Below, piece by piece: positions 6,476-7,159 of a stretch of 7,159 nucleotides of DNA. The stretch spans positions 1-7,159 of the forward strand of contig DOHN01000036.1 in the NCBI GenBank assembly GCA_003535195.1, written 5' to 3'. The position numbers and the translations under genes are program-made. The notes under the pieces were generated by a model. The model was not told where the DNA came from. It made no database searches and saw only the letters and a list, made by a program, of their open reading frames with translations. This DNA comes from Ruminiclostridium sp. (GTDB taxonomy: Bacteria; Bacillota; Clostridia; DSM-8532). Position 1 is the first letter of the stretch, and every line of letters starts with the position of its first letter.

Positions 6476-6583
6476 TACGGATAGGAGAAACTGTGAAGCG
6501 TTGGGAGTGCTATAAGCTTAAATATCCGTAACCTTCAATTTTTGATTGAACCACTCATTAATCAAAAATTTTGGAGGTTACAA
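6476..6583 (+). promoter_or_regulatory. Structured leader (possible translation attenuator) of the sigma-like gene
   Basis: Two helices can be drawn. Helix 1: TACGGATA (6476-6483) with TATCCGTA (6523-6530), 8 bp perfect, enclosing a short ORF. Helix 2: 6528-6547 with 6560-6581, 20 bp, built from a 9-bp part (GTAACCTTC with GGAGGTTAC, one G-U), a TT bulge and a perfect 11-bp part (AATTTTTGATT with AATCAAAAATT), with a 12-base loop. Helix 2 buries the whole GGAGG Shine-Dalgarno (6573-6577) of the gene at 6584. The helices share bases 6528-6530, so they compete only slightly. The layout matches leader-peptide attenuators such as erm leaders, but the inducing signal is unknown. Confidence 0.65.
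6493..6531 (+). CDS. Possible 12-codon leader peptide MKRWECYKLKYP
   Basis: A GTG start (6493) stands five bases after AGGAG (6483-6487), and the frame runs 12 codons to TAA (6529-6531). The stop lies in the 5' arm of the hairpin that hides the downstream Shine-Dalgarno. A ribosome reaching or pausing at the last codons (K-Y-P-stop) would cover that arm and free the downstream start. The last codons are also part of helix 1. The peptide is short enough to arise by chance and the GTG start is weak, so the call rests on its placement. Confidence 0.4.
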   Translation: MKRWECYKLKYP

Positions 6584-6997
6584 ATGAAAAAGAAATATTT
6601 TATGCGTGTTGGAGATCAACTAATTGAGGTAACCAAGGAAGTGTATATGCTGCATCACCAAACCAAACGCCGAGCACAATACTTAGAAGAACGTGATTTA
6701 GCAAATGGCGTCATTTACTACAGTAACATGGATACAGAAGAAACTACTGGCGAAGATTTGATTCCTGATAAAAGTATTCCTTCCGTAGATGATGCTGTTG
6801 TGCAAAAAATTATGGTTGAAAAGTTGAATCAAAGTCTACGGCTACTCAGCAAAAATGAGTTGGAATTGGTTAATGCCCTCTTCTATGAAGGCTTTAGCGA
6901 GCGCGAATGGTCGGTCCGATCCGGCATTCCGCAAAAGACAATCAATGATCGTAAGCAGCGCATACTTAATAAACTTAAAAAACTTTTGGAAAAGTAA
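6584..6997 (+). CDS. Small sigma-70 region-4-like transcription factor of mobile elements
   Basis: A 137-residue protein. ATG 6584 is chosen because GGAGG (6573-6577) lies six bases upstream; an in-frame TTG at 6542 falls inside the leader hairpin. The N-terminal 75 residues (Y-F-M-R-V-G-D-Q-L-I-E-V-T ... Y-L-E-E-R-D) are typical of a family found in conjugative elements of gut Clostridia and show no region 2, so it is not a full sigma factor. The C-terminal 60 residues form a region-4 HTH: L-x-x-L-S-K-N-E-L-E-L-V-N-A-L-F-Y-E-G-F-S-E-R-E-W-S, then the recognition-helix part G-I-P-Q-K-T-I-N-D-R-K-Q-R-I and a lysine-rich tail. It probably recruits RNA polymerase to element promoters for excision or transfer genes, which is inference. 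It is preceded by an SD-hiding leader, which suggests translation-level control, and followed by a terminator 17 bases after the stop. Confidence 0.85.
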   Translation: MKKKYFMRVGDQLIEVTKEVYMLHHQTKRRAQYLEERDLANGVIYYSNMDTEETTGEDLIPDKSIPSVDDAVVQKIMVEKLNQSLRLLSKNELELVNALFYEGFSEREWSVRSGIPQKTINDRKQRILNKLKKLLEK

Positions 6998-7014
6998 AAA
7001 ATAAATCCGCTCAA

Positions 7015-7055
7015 CCCCCTCACTTTTTCGGCTTAGTAGTGAGGGGGTATTTTTT
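7015..7055 (+). terminator. Intrinsic terminator after the sigma-like gene
   Basis: CCCCCTCAC (7015-7023) pairs perfectly with GTGAGGGGG (7039-7047) around a 15-base loop, followed by TATTTTTT (7048-7055). The GC-rich 9-bp stem and T-run make a standard terminator. Confidence 0.9.
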
Positions 7056-7059
7056 ATAC

Positions 7060-7159
7060 CTTCGCTGAACTTTGAAAATTTCATATCCGATGACCTAAAT
7101 ACGTTAGCTGACGGAACCGATGAGGAAAAGCGACCTCGGGGATGCGCCAAGACCACCTG
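7060..7159 (+). other. Non-coding stretch, possibly structured RNA or element control site, cut by the window edge
   Basis: No convincing gene is seen on either strand. Possible RNA hairpins are CGTT-AGCT-GACG (7102-7113) and CCGA (7117-7120)/TCGG (7136-7139) continued by GG (7124-7125)/CC (7134-7135) over a three-base bulge. CCGATGA occurs twice (7087-7093 and 7117-7123). The GC content rises compared with the intergenic regions to its left. From memory, very similar sequence follows this sigma-like gene in related elements, suggesting conservation of a non-coding function, but I cannot confirm that here. Confidence 0.35.

Noticed and set aside
6542..6583. TTG at 6542 as start of the sigma-like protein
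   Set aside because: It lies inside the leader hairpin without a ribosome site, while ATG 6584 has a GGAGG at normal spacing.
7114..7135. Hammerhead-like CCGATGAGGAAAAG core
   Set aside because: The order and spacing of the conserved CUGAUGA and GAAA parts with three stems cannot be satisfied in the visible sequence.
6842..7156. Minus-strand 104-residue frame
   Set aside because: It is antisense to the sigma-like gene and its terminator, with low-complexity composition and no recognisable motif.
1..7159. CRISPR arrays, tRNA or rRNA genes, insertion sequences
   Set aside because: No regularly spaced repeats, cloverleaf, rRNA sequence or transposase frames were seen on either strand.

Overview
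The window reads as part of an integrative/mobile element of a Clostridia-type Firmicute, probably a gut Lachnospiraceae or Oscillospiraceae relative. The base composition is AT-leaning, nearly every gene has a strong GGAGG-type ribosome binding site, and all genes lie on the + strand. The right-hand set (XRE repressor, ImmA/IrrE protease, small Com-like zinc-ribbon protein, short sigma-70 region-4 protein) resembles the regulatory block I remember from Tn1549-like conjugative elements of gut Clostridia. No integrase, relaxase or attachment site is inside the window, so the mobile-element assignment rests on gene content and memory of relatives.

Left part (2-3465): a two-gene, translationally coupled unit. 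An unrecognised small or 5'-cut gene overlaps by 4 bases (ATGA) a 983-residue SNF2-like superfamily 2 helicase with intact ATPase motifs. A 14-bp hairpin terminator closes the unit.

Middle part (3500-5052): an extended -10 promoter drives a WYL-domain transcription regulator. The regulator loses its C-terminal domain at about base 4290-4300 and runs out of frame into a PD-(D/E)XK-like protein (conserved D...E-A-K) that has no start codon of its own. The two frames differ by -1. Either a deletion has fused two genes out of frame, or one base is missing from what was a HTH-WYL-nuclease fusion. Helicase, WYL regulator and nuclease together look like a defence-type cargo module that may be decaying. 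I do not recognise it as a named system.

Right part (5053-7159): a good promoter (TTGTAA, 17 bp, TAAAAT) with a small palindrome at the expected transcription start leads into the XRE repressor, the ImmA metalloprotease and the zinc-ribbon protein. This is probably one operon ending at a strong terminator (6403-6452). The sigma-like gene follows behind a structured leader. A 20-bp hairpin hides its Shine-Dalgarno, and a possible 12-codon leader peptide ends in the 5' arm of that hairpin, which is the layout of a translation attenuator. A 9-bp terminator and an unexplained, possibly structured, non-coding stretch finish the window.

Inferred logic: XRE/ImmA would hold the element silent and release it on a signal, the sigma-like factor with its switchable leader would help turn on later genes, and the helicase module would be carried as accessory function.
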